Shown in pieces: positions 17,946 through 41,371 of a stretch of DNA of 64,000 nucleotides. Below the pieces are notes generated by a model, which saw only the letters and a list, made by a program, of their open reading frames with translations, had not been told where the DNA came from and did not search any database. The stretch spans positions 1,302,001 to 1,366,000 of the forward strand of contig JBBELK010000368.1 of assembly GCA_037783545.1 (NCBI GenBank), given 5' to 3'. Position 1 is the stretch's first letter. Every line of letters begins with the position of its first letter. A program made the position numbers and the translations under genes. Source of the DNA: Henricia sp. BOLD:AAB3569. Its lineage: Eukaryota > Echinodermata > Asteroidea > Spinulosida > Echinasteridae.

Positions 17946-20039
17946 AACATGTCAATGCATTTTGACCGGAGCTGAGCATCGTTAGCTTTGTCTGCGGTCT
18001 GCGAGTCCCCGCCATGGTTCAGAAATTATGTGGCAAAAACATAATAATTCATGTAACCTTTATAGTAAACAAATCCCCATTATTTGTAATGTCAGAGATT
18101 GTCATGTACAGAAGAATGTAATAACATTCTGCAAGATGCTTTGATTTCTAATTCTGTGTATAAGGAAATAATGACAGATAGACTAAACACGCTGGCCTAT
18201 TCGCCATTGTATGCAAGACACACACACAAGACGATCCCTAATCTTATGCAGCAACTGCATTCTTCGGCCATGACGTCATTAGCTGAAAATAGTCAATCGG
18301 ACAAACCATTCTCTATTCTTTTGGGAAATCTTTGTCTGGACGCGCGCGCCACGTGTATTGAAAAGAATTTCGCATTATGCATGATGGCAAGAATTGAGAG
18401 TAGAGTCACAGCATATCTAACAAAAAATGTGGAACTTAATGTATATATTGCTGATTTTTTTCAGGGGATTTTATTTACTGGGGGAGGGGAAAGAAAACGG
18501 AAAAAAAATGGGATACATGTATAAGAGAGTAAAATGGACCACTAAAGTGAAAACGTGGAGGTAGGAAAAGACGTCACCTTTTGTGTGTTGCCAAGGTTAC
18601 TGGGTCTATCATTGCGATTAGCCTTTTATTGGCGGAACAAAAGGAGAGCGCGCAATTTTATTTGGGTATTAATTTTGTTAACAATTGTATTTCTTTCCAA
18701 AAACATGATTTTCATGTTGCAAATTTAATACAGAGACAGAATTATAAATAAAATAAATAGGTGCAAAATGCAGTTATATTGCATTTTATTCGATTTTATA
18801 CCCACTTCAAAGTGCGCTCTCCTATTATGTCCTCCATACTTCAAAATAGCTAATGTGTTTTAAATTACCAGCAAATGTTCACCCAATTACCCAGGCAGCT
18901 GACGTCACACTTTAGTAGTCTCATTCTCAGTTTTTAGAAAACAACAGAAATATATTTTCAAGTCGAACCTCGTTATTATAAGAGGTTTCTGGGACTTTAC
19001 AGACTACCTTGTTATATAACAAGAACCTTGTATTATCAGGAACGAGATTATTGCACAGTTCCGACCTGTCAATCAAGCCGAACCGGCCGACCAATCACAA
19101 CAGAGCTTGCAGACATCGCCCACATAGGTCAAAGTGCATTGCCTCACAACAACACAACAACATACAGTTTGTACACTCGGCTGTTGTATGCGGTGATCCG
19201 TGTACATTTTTGGTTTCAAGGCTGGACGATTCGCTGTTCAAAGGTAGAAAGCATGTATTTAATGCTGATATGACATCCCTGTACTACTGGCCCTTTACTC
19301 AGTGTGTTCTAAGATAACTGTTGACCCCGAAACATGTATTTTCTCCAATGAATCTGTGTTTTCCGTTGAAAGTCCCATTGGTTTGTGCAGTGTGTGTGGA
19401 CATTTAGAGGGATAGCGTGTGAGGCATAGCAACAATTAATATCCCAGGGGGCGGAGTTAACTGGGCAAACTCGGAACTATGCATTAATTCGACAGTATTT
19501 TCATCCCGGGACTACGGCTGTACTACTGCGTGCAAATAAAGGAATAAGGTGTTATACTTGAAATTCTTTGAAAAATGGCAAATACACTGTATCACCCATA
19601 AGGCCACAATGGCGTCATCCTTAAAACAAAATGGCGTTAATTTGAAATTCTTTATGGTGTGTCCGAATTAAATTTAATTTGGCGTGTTTTACACGACTAG
19701 CGTCTGGTGTACTGACGTACTTCTTTCACATGCGCACTAAGTATACACTTGACAAGACTAAATTTATGTTGCTATGTGGTGCACACGACATATGTGAAGT
19801 ACAGAATCACTACCGTTTTTCACCGTAGGAGAGAATGGCATAATTGCTAGGCAATGGCGTGCTCCCCTTAGCAACGGCAGCATATAGTATGCGACTTTCT
19901 AAACTGCACCTCCATTTGAAAGTGAAGAATCCGCGGCACCAGCCATTACGCAAATGTTAAACGCAAAATGCTAATTTGGGGGAATGGGGGCGGTTAACGA
20001 CGGGCTGTTGACATCTTCTCTTCTGGCAATGTAAAGGTT

Positions 20040-20330
20040 TTGTTGTTGTTGTTGTTGTATATTTTATGGCATCTTCAGCAACTAAGGCCCTTTATGCCAT
20101 CAACCATACGATTTTAGCTTTAACTACTATATATTATCAACTTGAGATGACGAAGAAGGAGTTGCAGTTTTTAGAAGTGGGAGGAAAACCCCCAGAGAAA
20201 TGCCCCAGGGGAAAACCCACGCGGTCAAGTAGGGACTGCAAACCCAATCCACATACACGCCCCGGATTCGAACCCGGGACGCCAGAGGTGAAAAGCGAGG
20301 AAAGAACCAATTCCCAGCCTTGCTTCTATG
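20040..20330. repeat. dispersed repeat with a tRNA T-arm-like box
   Basis: A (GTT)n run is followed by GTGGGAGGAAAACCCCCAGA, GAAAACCCACGCGGTC and CCGGATTCGAACCCGGGA. The last is a T-arm-like stem and loop on either strand. The GGAGGAAAACC...AAACCCACGCGG layout resembles a retroelement piece I recall from several deuterostome genomes; not verified. Confidence 0.4.
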
Positions 20331-20583
20331 TATATGGAGGGAGGGATAGAAAATGGGTTGAAAGGATCAAAATAAGGGTACAACATTTACCCTGCGTAGT
20401 CGAAAGAAGTCCGGAGGATGGAGATTCTTTCTGGAAAAATACAACCCCAAGGACCTCAGTTATTGGACCTACAGTGTCTGACGTTTTGTTTTGCAGTGCG
20501 TTTCTATATGGGACGCTCAGGGAACCAGACCCACCTGTAACCAAATAGTGATGTCATGTTTTGGGTTCAATAGATGTGCTTAA

Positions 20584-20939
20584 AGGTAATGTAGTATACT
20601 TGTTTGGTAAACTGTTTAAAACAGCGTGATTTCCACTGGTAATTGAAAGCATAGGTCGAGAAAACTACCTTGTAAAAATTTCAGCCACATAGATGCAGTA
20701 ATACTTCAGAAAATCTGAAAACTGAAAAATCCAAGCACGGTTTTTTGTGCATGAATGAATGGCCTGAAGGCGATCTTTGGAAATTCAAATAATTTCTTAA
20801 TATTTCTCATGAATGGGGGCAATTCAGACGAAATAATTTCGCAGAATGATTACTACCATTACCATCTTGATAACAAGTAAGCATTAAGATAATAATTCAG
20901 AATATTTTGGAGGGTAATTACCAAACAAGTAGACTACCT
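20584..20939. mobile_element. TTAA family F4 element
   Basis: The ends are AGGTAATGTAGTATACTTGT and a matching inverted ACAAGTAGACTACCT, with TTAA on both sides; 356 bp, no coding frame. Confidence 0.8.
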
Positions 20940-21047
20940 TTAATGAGTAATTAATTTAGCTTGCGTCGGGGAGAATGAATGTTAATTGGGGCTCGTTTTG
21001 CCCTTATACCTGACGTATATTAGCACTGTATACTCAGTGCTTTTCCG

Positions 21048-21108
21048 TGCTCGGGTGGGATTCGAACCCACGACCTCCTGCAAACAAGGCAGATATTGAC
21101 GTCTTTAA
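21048..21108 (-). pseudogene. tRNA 3'-half-like sequence
   Basis: On the minus strand, an anticodon-arm-like TCTGCCTTGTTTGCAGG (loop anticodon TGT) is followed by GTGGGTTCGAATCCCAC (T arm) and CCGAGCA. No matching D arm or 5' acceptor strand is seen, so this is a tRNA relic or part of a tRNA-derived SINE, not a working gene. Confidence 0.4.
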
Positions 21109-21554
21109 TGGGCAAATTAGCAAAATAGAAAACAAAATCAAACAAAAAGTACACTATACGTCAGCACCGTATTTAAACACTACATAAAAGCAATTGGAAC
21201 AGTTATGTCATTTAATTTGTTCTCTTGACCTTTTATTCTTTTTGCCGAACACATTCAGTTTTGCAAAATTCTGTTCATTTTGTTCCCCATTGTGCTGGTT
21301 TACTTAGATTTAATTGCACGTGATTTAAATTGCATTTGCGTACACATTTACGAATTGTTTTGCGTGGTTATAGATTAAGCAGAAATGCGTTATTGCAAGT
21401 TCGAACAACAGCTTTCTTTCGGATTACGCCACACGCATGCACAAACGTCCCAAGACATAATCGATGGTTAACAGCTCAAAGCTGTAACAACTCACGGTAG
21501 GACGGGTACCAGTGTATGACGATAGACCTAGCCATTGTTGACTTAACCATAGAC

Positions 21555-21690
21555 ACTTCGCATGGGCAGCCATTACAGAAGGCAGTCACATTGCCACTGG
21601 GAGTCATGCCCGAGTAGGCACTTTGTGGATCTATTACCATAATTTAAATATGAAACCTGTGCTCTGTCATGGCCGCCAGTGCAAAGAGTA
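21555..21690. mobile_element. small foldback, GGC(A/G)GCCATGACAG family, copy 1
   Basis: Inverted pieces CAGCCATTACAGAAGGCAGT and CTGTCATGGCCGCCAGTG flank about 90 bp. Better copies are at 26535-26682 and 42691-42854. Confidence 0.55.
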
Positions 21691-22003
21691 TATTGGCATA
21701 CGCCAACTTGCGTTTTGTTTTTGTGATAAAGCAAAGTGCATGCATACACAGACGCCTTGTGAAAGAACAATGATCTACAGTTAACAGACAAGAAATTGAC
21801 ATCTAACAAATTCTCGAAGACGGAGACTCCATAGTGATAATGCCAAGTGTTCATATCCTGTAATGGATATACAAGTGTCATCTTTCAGAAATGTGGCTTG
21901 GTTCTATTTTCCAGTGCTCATTGCCAATTTTTGGTTCAGTTAAAGAGCCTTTCTCCAACTACGAAGCCGTTTTCAGATGGACCACCTTCTGTCGAATTAT
22001 GGT

Positions 22004-25418
<3,415 letters not shown>

Positions 25419-25521
25419 GGTGGTAGTGCTTTGTTTGACTTTGCAGACGGTACAGACGAAAAATTCTTTGATGACCCCGCGAAATAGGCCTCGCCTCTTT
25501 CTTGAATACTGGTAAAATCTT

Positions 25522-25557
25522 ACACGTTGTAGCTTCAATGTAGCCTACCGTGCAATG
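25522..25557 (-). promoter_or_regulatory. shared 5' block, G3 copy
   Basis: On the minus strand it reads CATTGCACGGTAGGCTAC followed by ATTGAAGCTACAACGTGT, about 104 bp before the G3 ATG. It matches the G2 copy over CATT-GAAGCTAC-ACGTGT. A weak TATA-like ATTAAAAG lies about 30 bp upstream (25583-25590). Confidence 0.6.
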
Positions 25558-25816
25558 ATAATCGCGCGCTACGCCCTGTGCGCTTTTAATGCGAATTTTG
25601 ACGCGGCCCGTTCTTACGTCTGATTGGCTGATGGCTCAATTATCGTCTGCTCGCTTCAACTCTGGCGCTTTTCCTCATTACCAACGACCCCCAACGTCGT
25701 TTTCTTATGAGTTTCTTGCGTACATTTTACATCGCTCTCAGACGAAATAGTAGCCTCAATTCAAGACAAACCATCAATCGCGCGAGCAAGCAAATTAGCA
25801 TTATGCATTTTGTTAA

Positions 25817-26126
25817 AGAAGCGTGACCAGATTTTTCAAAAAAAATACCTCCCCAAAATAATATCTATTGGAAGAAAACAGGAAATTTGCAATTCCCAAT
25901 TTTGATGTGGAAGTCAAAGGGTTGGTGTAATCACTGCCCTGCTTTATGTGACCGGAAAATTAGTTTATTAATTCGGTGGATTTTTGATGACATCCCTGGA
26001 AATATACGGATTGAGGGAGTGAATTTTTAGAATGATGATGAGAAAAATATGACACATGATATGGCAACAAAATCTCAACACCCACGGGAAACATGTGGGG
26101 GTCAAAATGTGATCTGGTCACACGCT
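25817..26126. mobile_element. TTAA family F5 element
   Basis: It starts AGAAGCGTGACCAGA after TTAA and ends TCTGGTCACACGCT. The interior is shared with copies at 17580, 36537 and 38306. Confidence 0.72.
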
Positions 26127-26534
26127 ACACAATTGTACTATTATTAATTACTATTATTTCTTTCTGGTACTGAAACCAAGGAATCCTCAAAAGTGCCCAT
26201 TGCACTGTCGCTCGCAAGCGTGAGGAAACCGAAATATTCACGTTTAAAATACTAAAATGCAGATCTAAATCCTAAATTTCGCTGTCATAAATATTTCAGC
26301 CGCCATTTTGTCATAATTATTTCAACACCCATGCATTCCTCGAGAATATTTCCATGTAATAAAAAATGTTGGCGCCAATTTAATTTACGATTCTTAGGCC
26401 TAGGCCTAGGATACTTTAAAACAAAAGTGCGAGATTGCAAAAATATGCAATCACAAATTAATTCACATTTTAGGGCTTATATTGTCGTTTTCTTTGTTCT
26501 TGTAAAAAGATATATAGCCTAGACCAATTAGTCC

Positions 26535-26682
26535 TATAGTCGCACAGGCGGCCATGACAGCTAGGGGGCAGTCACATTGTCACCGTGCGTCGTGCACGAG
26601 TAGGCAATTTGTAGATATATTGTCACATCATTTAAATATCAAAACAGTGCCCCTGTCATGGCCGCCAGTGCAAAGAGTCTAT
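26535..26682. mobile_element. small foldback, GGCGGCCATGACAG family, copy 2
   Basis: AGGCGGCCATGACAGCTAGG at the left and CCCCTGTCATGGCCGCCAG at the right. The centre has TTGTAGATATATTGTCAC. Confidence 0.7.
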
Positions 26683-27540
26683 ATTGCATAATGCATACAC
26701 GACGAGATTAAATTACAGCTCAATGAGCGGCTTGAATCGAGGTTACACGACACGCGCAGAATCATAATGATTATAATTTTATTCCATCGCTGTTTGAGCG
26801 ATGAGTCATCCACGCGTCACCCGTAGCTTATTTGTAATTCACAGCTGCGCCGAGCCAACCACCAGGGCCATTCTGGTATTCCCGGCATTCATCACATGGC
26901 TAGTATTCGTAACGCAAGGCTGATTTTTGCAAATATCGTTTCTGCATAAAAATGAATAGCTAGAACAGTATACTTTCTTTGTGCACGCATATATGCACGC
27001 AAAACATTCACAATGGCAAAATGTGTTAGAATCGTGTATCGCACGTACGTAGGCTACAATGTATTTTTCATTGTCCGGCCGTGTCATGTGTGACCATGGA
27101 GGTAGGAACTTTTCCTACCTCCATGGTGTGACGGTCGTAATAATTTTTTCCCCTTCCTCGGTTTCATTTCCATATTTCTAAAAACCTACTCTGTAGCCCG
27201 ACATAAATTTAGTCACATAGCTCCAGCTAGATTTCGATATTATACACAAAGTTTTGATATAGTCCATAGTTACAGTCCAAACAGCTGCTTCGGTTTTTTT
27301 CAGTATGTTTCCCGTAATTTCGTCATCATTTTTTGGTAAACGGGATTTGTGAATTCCCATAAAATGATGGATTTTTTTGCATAATTTGTAAATGTATCTG
27401 TACCCGTACCCGTGCATGTGTGAATACATGAACTATTGCCCCAGACAACACGACAGCGATGCCATACCAGCATTTTACACAGGGCCCCAGGGTGCATTTT
27501 TTAAAGGTAGAACCATGGAGCTATATGGTAGAACACTTAC

Positions 27541-28044
27541 ACCGCGTTTACACTCGAACGGGCGAAGGTGGATACAGATTCGGCATTTTTATTGCAATCG
27601 CAGAGCAAACAGCAAACTCGGCAATTTGCCGCGTTTACACTACACATCGAGCCGGCTTCAACTCGCCTCCAGAAACCGCAAAAGTCACCACTAGTTGTAC
27701 ATGCAGCGCATGCGTGAGCTGTTAGGTGTTATGCACTAGTTCCAGATTGGTCAATTAAATCTGCTACACTGCGGGTACCGCCCCAAGGACACTCAAATTG
27801 CCGAATCTGTATTCGGGTAGCGTTTACACTACAAGCGACCTTGACGATTGCGGGGTTCAACCCCGCAATTGCAGGGTTCAACCCTACCCCAAAGGTGACT
27901 TGAAAAGGCGGATCAGACCCGGGTCTGATCCGCCTTTTTCAATTCGCCTTTTGCGTTTACACTTACTGATTTCCCGACTTCAACTCCCCTTTTTGGAAAT
28001 TGCAGGGTTCGATTCGCCTTTGCCGAATCGAGTGTAAACGGGGT
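27541..28044. mobile_element. foldback with GCGTTTACACTCG ends and an inner 36-bp perfect palindrome
   Basis: The outer arms are ACCGCGTTTACACTCGAA and CGAGTGTAAACGGGGT, with GCGTTTACACT repeated inside. Near the centre, 27903-27938 is a perfect palindrome of AAAAGGCGGATCAGACCC and its complement. Confidence 0.7.
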
Positions 28045-28474
28045 GATGGTATCTCTTCTCGAAAATCAGAAATGTTCCAGATGTGTATACACATAACTTA
28101 CACAATATAAACATGATGACGGTAGAAAACTTCACCTGAAATGGTTTTGTCTGAAGTGCTATAGTCTTTGAGAAATGAGTAAAACAATTATTTTTCATCT
28201 CATGAGACGAGAATTCACTTCGTACCAAAACCACTTCGTCATGGACCACTTCGCCCAAAAGCCACTTCGCCTCAAAAAACACTTCGTGTGCAGGCTAGGC
28301 CGTCACGGTGGTTCAGGGCGACGTGGTTCTAGGGCAAAATGGTTTTCCGAAGTTAGACGAAGTACGGAGCTGACTTTTAGGCTACTCAGGTTGGTTTTAA
28401 TCATGCATATCTTCAATCACGCAGGGAGATGAAACTATTTGTAACGGTTTGCCAATCATGTGTTCTACCTTGAA

Positions 28475-28541
28475 AGGCACAGGCTCGTCAGCAATGCGCG
28501 CGCGCCAAATTCGTGCCACGAAATACGCAGCTCCATAGCCT
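28475..28541. mobile_element. F1 half element (one arm)
   Basis: Only one arm of the F1 palindrome is present (AGGCACAGGCTCGTCAGCAA to GCAGCTCCATAGCCT), between TTGA-type and TTAA ends. Confidence 0.75.
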
Positions 28542-29556
28542 TTAAGTGGCATAGGGCCTATAATAAAATGTAAAGCCCGTATACAATAGGTTTGCAATGG
28601 CCAAAATTGTAATGAACCATTTTGACCGAAAACCCGAAATAGAAGTGATTGAGGTGAATTTATATAGACGCGTGTGCAAAAGTATTTTTTACAAGGGCGC
28701 CCCCATATAATAATAATAATATAATGGACAGTTCTTATATAGCGCATTACAGATCCGACGGATCTCTCAATGCGCTTTCTGTATTATTACCCCTGGTCAT
28801 TGGGCTCAGTAATATCATTCCTTAATCCTTCTCAGCTCCCTGGGGAGTATACAGTCCCGTGCAGCTTATGCGCACGGGGACTAATCAAACACATTAGCTT
28901 TCTCTACCCTCACAGGTACCCATTTCCTCCTGGGTGAAGAGAGGCAATTCATGGCAAAGTGCCCTGCCCAAAGTGCCTTGCCCAAGAGCACACGCACCAT
29001 GGACGTAACTTGGCCCTTGATTACCGTGGTATTATGGTTTCGCTTTCTGTGCAATATATCAAGGAAACCAGCCTAAATACGAAGGTGCCTTCGCATAATT
29101 TTGTTTTTCAAAATACCCTAACACTCCAAAGGAATAACACGTTTTAAGAATTGTATTACAGAAATTTAATTGTTGCAGACTATGGTACATTACTGATTTA
29201 TTACTCAATCATCCACCAAAATCAAATCGATTTTATTTTAAACCGAAATCTAACGTAATAGCCTATTAGTAAACAACAATCTTCTAAAATGAGTAGAAGC
29301 AACGCCTCGCAATCTAGGAACAAAATGGAAAACGACATGAAGAATTCTTTTCAAATTTAAGGCATGTCTCAATTTGTCACAACAAATTTAAGCTTCCAAA
29401 ATTACCTCAAATTATCATTGAAAGGTAGTGCTCGCTATAAAACTACGATTGTGTGGTAATGAATTCCTCCTCTCACTTTTTCCAAATGCTCATTGCCAAA
29501 TGTCCACTGAGTTACAGAGCTTGCGAGTATCTTCAGGCCTCTTGACGAATTATGGT

Positions 29557-31430
<1,874 letters not shown>

Positions 31431-31495
31431 TTTGCTGTTTGTATTATAAAGCGATACAAACACAGCTTCAAGGGACAATTCGATATGGGTTTTAA

Positions 31496-31535
31496 CTTGA
31501 CGCGTGTAGCTTCAATGGCGCTCTGCGTTCAAATG
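31496..31535 (-). promoter_or_regulatory. shared 5' block, G4 copy
   Basis: On the minus strand it reads CATTTGAACGCAGAGCGCC, then ATTGAAGCTACACGCGTCAAG, about 66 bp before the G4 ATG. It combines the G5-like start (CATTTGAACG) with the G2/G3-like core (ATTGAAGCTAC). No TATA box is seen upstream. Confidence 0.6.
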
Positions 31536-32448
31536 GTACAAATGGTACTGGTTGGTCTGACACGGCACACTGTGCGTGGTTGGGTTTTCCCATGAATACA
31601 ATTTTTTATTGGATCGTGACTGCACCTGGTATATTATGAGAACAGTTTCTATGTAACCCGTTCCTGGATTGTCCATTATAAATCCGTAATCGCTCGCCCA
31701 CGCGCCCGTTCTTTTGTTGTGGCTCTTTCTATCGCTTTTGGCAATGAACTCGGCTTGCAAGGTCGAGCGCACCTTCAGAGATTGGAAATCTTCTCAAAAT
31801 CGGTGTGCCAGCAAAACGAAATTAAAGAATTTTGGACTATAAGCATGATACCCAAGAGTTAACTCTGCCGCCATTTTGTTGACGGGTTCTCGGCATGGGA
31901 GAGAATTGTGTACAAATGATTGTTTTTTTCAATCGGTGGTGGCTACCATTTTCATAAGTTTATGCACCTCAGATGAACCATGTTTCTTCCTCCATGGATG
32001 AACTGTTTCCCCGGCACCCCACCTCCCGCGCTGTGACAATCCCCACACCCTATAGGTGGTGTAGCCAGGAGGGGTGGGGAAACATTTGATATACTTAGTA
32101 GACGTGCATTAGGGACATAGTTTACACAGACCCAAAGGGAGCCAAAGTCTGACGTCATTGCCATTGGCTCTAAACATGGTTCAGTGTGTTGTTTTTTCCT
32201 TCAGTGCAGAGCATCGATATATAATCACTGGATGGAGTATGCAATAGACTACTAAAGTGTGACGTCAGTTGCCATGCTAATTGGGTCTAAACAGTCGCTG
32301 GTAATCTGAAACGTCCATTGGTATAGCGCAGGAAAACAGTAACTGCATGGTTTTAGTGTAGACCCAATAACCATGGCAACATACAAAGGGTGACATTTTC
32401 ACTCCTTTTTATAGCTCCATGGTAGTCTATAGCAGTTGGCTATACGAG

Positions 32449-32643
32449 AATTGAAGCCACGCGCCGGCCGCCATTGTACCCCACTGAACAATGATTGGCA
32501 TAGACTGCTCCCCGGTCCATGTGATCGCTTGCGTTCCACTTAACACATGTAGACCATGATATAGACTAGTGAAGACAGTATGACCAGTCTAGGCAAGGCA
32601 TTGTACTTGGTGGGGTACAATGGCGGACGGTGGCTTCAATTTT
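32449..32643. mobile_element. foldback in the G4-G5 spacer
   Basis: The arms are AATTGAAGCCACGCGCC...CGCCATTGTACCCCA and the inverse of TGGGGTACAATGGCGGAC...GGTGGCTTCAATT, about 45 bp each. Confidence 0.75.
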
Positions 32644-33332
32644 AGACGTCGTTTCTTCAGTTGTATCGATAGTGCAAAGGCATTCCCTATAGGCGTCTAA
32701 CCAAAAGTGACGTATTCACTTCGCCAGTCTGCGATAGTTCTGCTGGGTCATTTTCTACGCCTGATCGCTATTTCAAATCATGTGGCGCGCGTCTATGACC
32801 GATTCGCACCTATGGATTTGACCCCTAGAAAATGTCTCATGCAGTTCAGGCCTCTTTTGCGATTCATATTCAAATTTGTGGCCAGTTGCCATTACATAGA
32901 AAATCGAAACCCTATAATCCGGGGTCAAATTTCTTTTCATATTTTTTCAAGTGCTGCCTGGAGGGAAACGGTTAACGTTGCATGCACGTAGCATATTACC
33001 ATGTTTGGCTTAAAACTGTATTTCGAAATAATTTGGTAGCCTTTTTGCGTTTTGATGTTTGTAAATTTTGCACTGGCAGTTAAAGTGCAGTGACCCGGAG
33101 TTGTCAAGAAAAATCCGACTAAAAGTAACAAACACCACATGATTTTTTTTCCCGTGTAAAATTGTACCTTTGTGGGAGAAGTTGCCATCTGAAAGAGCTT
33201 TTAAAAAGTCTGCAGACATTTTGTTTTTACCATTCATTAAACACAAAAACCAATCATGGATTTTTCAGGTTTTCTGAAGTATTGCGTGTGTAGTTTATCA
33301 TACGAGGCAGTTTATCAACATTCTCTAGTTAT

Positions 33333-33568
33333 GCATACCTGCCAACTAGTCCGATGTTATCGTATTTGTTCCGATTGTTAAGTGTTAAAAGTGTTGAAAA
33401 TCGGAACAATCGGAACGGTCGACTTGACCTGACTCCCCGCGCGCGCTGCATGTGTTGTGTACATGAAAACGGGTGCAGTACTAGGTCAACTAGACTGTTG
33501 TACCAACTCGACCGTTGGAAGTTTCACTACAGTCCGATTTTCTTACTCGGCAATGTTGGCAGGTATGG
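33333..33568. mobile_element. foldback with CATACCTGCCAAC ends in the G4-G5 spacer
   Basis: CATACCTGCCAACTAGTCCG at the left and GTTGGCAGGTATG at the right. GTCCGAT and AATCGGA pieces recur in the interior. Confidence 0.6.
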
Positions 33569-34720
33569 TTATGTGATGCTGTTGTTCCTGTTTTTAAACG
33601 TTTTCCATGTCATCTATCCGTTTTTAAGCTTCCAAAAATGTTTCGATGTTGTGAATACCTCCGTCTCATTATGATAGTTTTCCCAGGGAGTTTTCCCATT
33701 TTGTAAAGATTCCCCACCTGCCGGAAATTATCGACCCTGTATTTTCTTGTGTCATGTTCCAAGGAACAGGCGTTGCATAATATATATTTTTTAGGCCGTT
33801 ATTGTCAATATTTCTCCAAGTAAAAGGCGTGGCTCCTGCACGGACGAGTTTCATGTGTATATAGCCGACTTTATAGGCATAGCGTAAATCTTGTTGATGC
33901 AAAAATCTCCATGATGACAGAGGTGTTTGGAAAATCCGAATTAATTTATGCACATTTCGGTAAAAACGTAACCAGTATAGCTCAGTAAACAGGGCACAAC
34001 ATATAGACATGTATTTTGCCTAAATTTGTATAAAATATTGAACGTGAATCTGATTCGGACACCATAAAAGCTGCTGGAAAAATTCAATAATATTGCTTAT
34101 ATTTTGTTTATACATTTTTTCAAACAGTCCGTTTCACAACGTTATGTCACAAGGAGTTTATTTGTATAAATCATTCTGAGATTCTACCTGAATTTTTGAT
34201 AAATTAGCTTCGTTTTCAGATTACATGAATGTATTCGAATTGTGCTTTTTATTGTAGTTGATGAATTGCACTTTTTATTTTCAGGAAGAATTTCTAACGA
34301 CTGTTAATAATAATAATAGCCAGTTGCAGGGTTAATTTTCTTAGCAAAATCTGGGTACATGTATTTTGTATAAAATATTTTTGGTAGCTAGGATTTTTGT
34401 TGTGTCAACAAGTTTAAATTATGTGTAAATTGGGGGAGAAATGACCTTGCCGCGTATGCAGTTGATGTTGCACTTGTAGTTATAACAAAACAACAAAGAA
34501 ATTTAACAGATTATAGCAAGTCTAAATTCACCCATGCGACACAATTTATTGATGGATTGAAAACGAAATTACAATAAAAATTCGAGTCACTGTGAGAGTC
34601 GCTTTCATTACATGTCCTGACAACAACGCGGGTGCACGGTACGAGCAGCGACTTGCGTCAACAAGTTGTCACTATGCCAACGAAAGTCACCAATGGCAAC
34701 AACAAACAGAGGCGGTTCGG

Positions 34721-34728
34721 TATATAAA
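34721..34728 (+). promoter_or_regulatory. TATA box of G5
   Basis: TATATAAA in a G+C-rich setting (CGGTATATAAAGCCGG), about 130 bp before the G5 ATG. If transcription starts about 30 bp downstream, the start falls at about 34750, right where the block shared with the other tubulin genes begins. Confidence 0.8.
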
Positions 34729-34752
34729 GCCGGACCGATTCGCCGCTCCGGC

Positions 34753-34794
34753 CATTTGAACGTATAAGCTCCATCACGGCTGAAACGCGTCAGG
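34753..34794 (+). promoter_or_regulatory. shared 5' block, G5 copy
   Basis: The block begins CATTTGAACG, followed by GCTCCATCACGGCTG and ACGCGTCAGG. The same order of CATT(T)G.ACG, GC(T)CCAT/ACAT, GCT and ACG.GT is found upstream of G2, G3 and G4. It lies 25-65 bp downstream of the TATA box, so it is probably the start-site region and early 5' UTR. Confidence 0.6.
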
Positions 34795-34851
34795 AGAAAT
34801 TTTATCGTCAAGTCGCTCTTTCGACGTCTGCTACTCGTTACATCCAACAAC

Positions 34852-41371
<6,520 letters not shown>

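Larger units (their letters stand above)
16791..22003. other. spacer between G2 and G3
   Basis: It contains the G2 upstream region with an ATGCAAAT octamer (16810-16817), the F5-related repeat at about 17580, a tRNA-like relic, the F4 element and dispersed repeats. Open frames of up to 160 codons (20066-20548) lie in repeat DNA and resemble nothing known to me. Confidence 0.6.
25558..29556. other. spacer between G3 and G4
   Basis: It is occupied by the F5 element (25817-26126), small foldbacks, the 27541-28044 foldback and an F1 half element (28475-28541). A short perfect hairpin of CATGGAGGTAGGAA and its inverse is at 27096-27125. No gene is seen. Confidence 0.6.
31536..34720. other. divergent G4-G5 promoter interval
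   Basis: This 3.2-kb stretch separates the first exons of two oppositely transcribed tubulin genes. It carries two foldbacks (32449-32643 and 33333-33568) and copies of a TGTTGCCATGG/ACTAAAGTGTGACGTCA repeat (32110-32430). No protein gene is seen. Confidence 0.6.

Noticed and set aside
20066..20548. 160-codon open frame
   Set aside because: It overlaps a dispersed repeat with a tRNA-like box and has low-complexity, non-protein-like composition.
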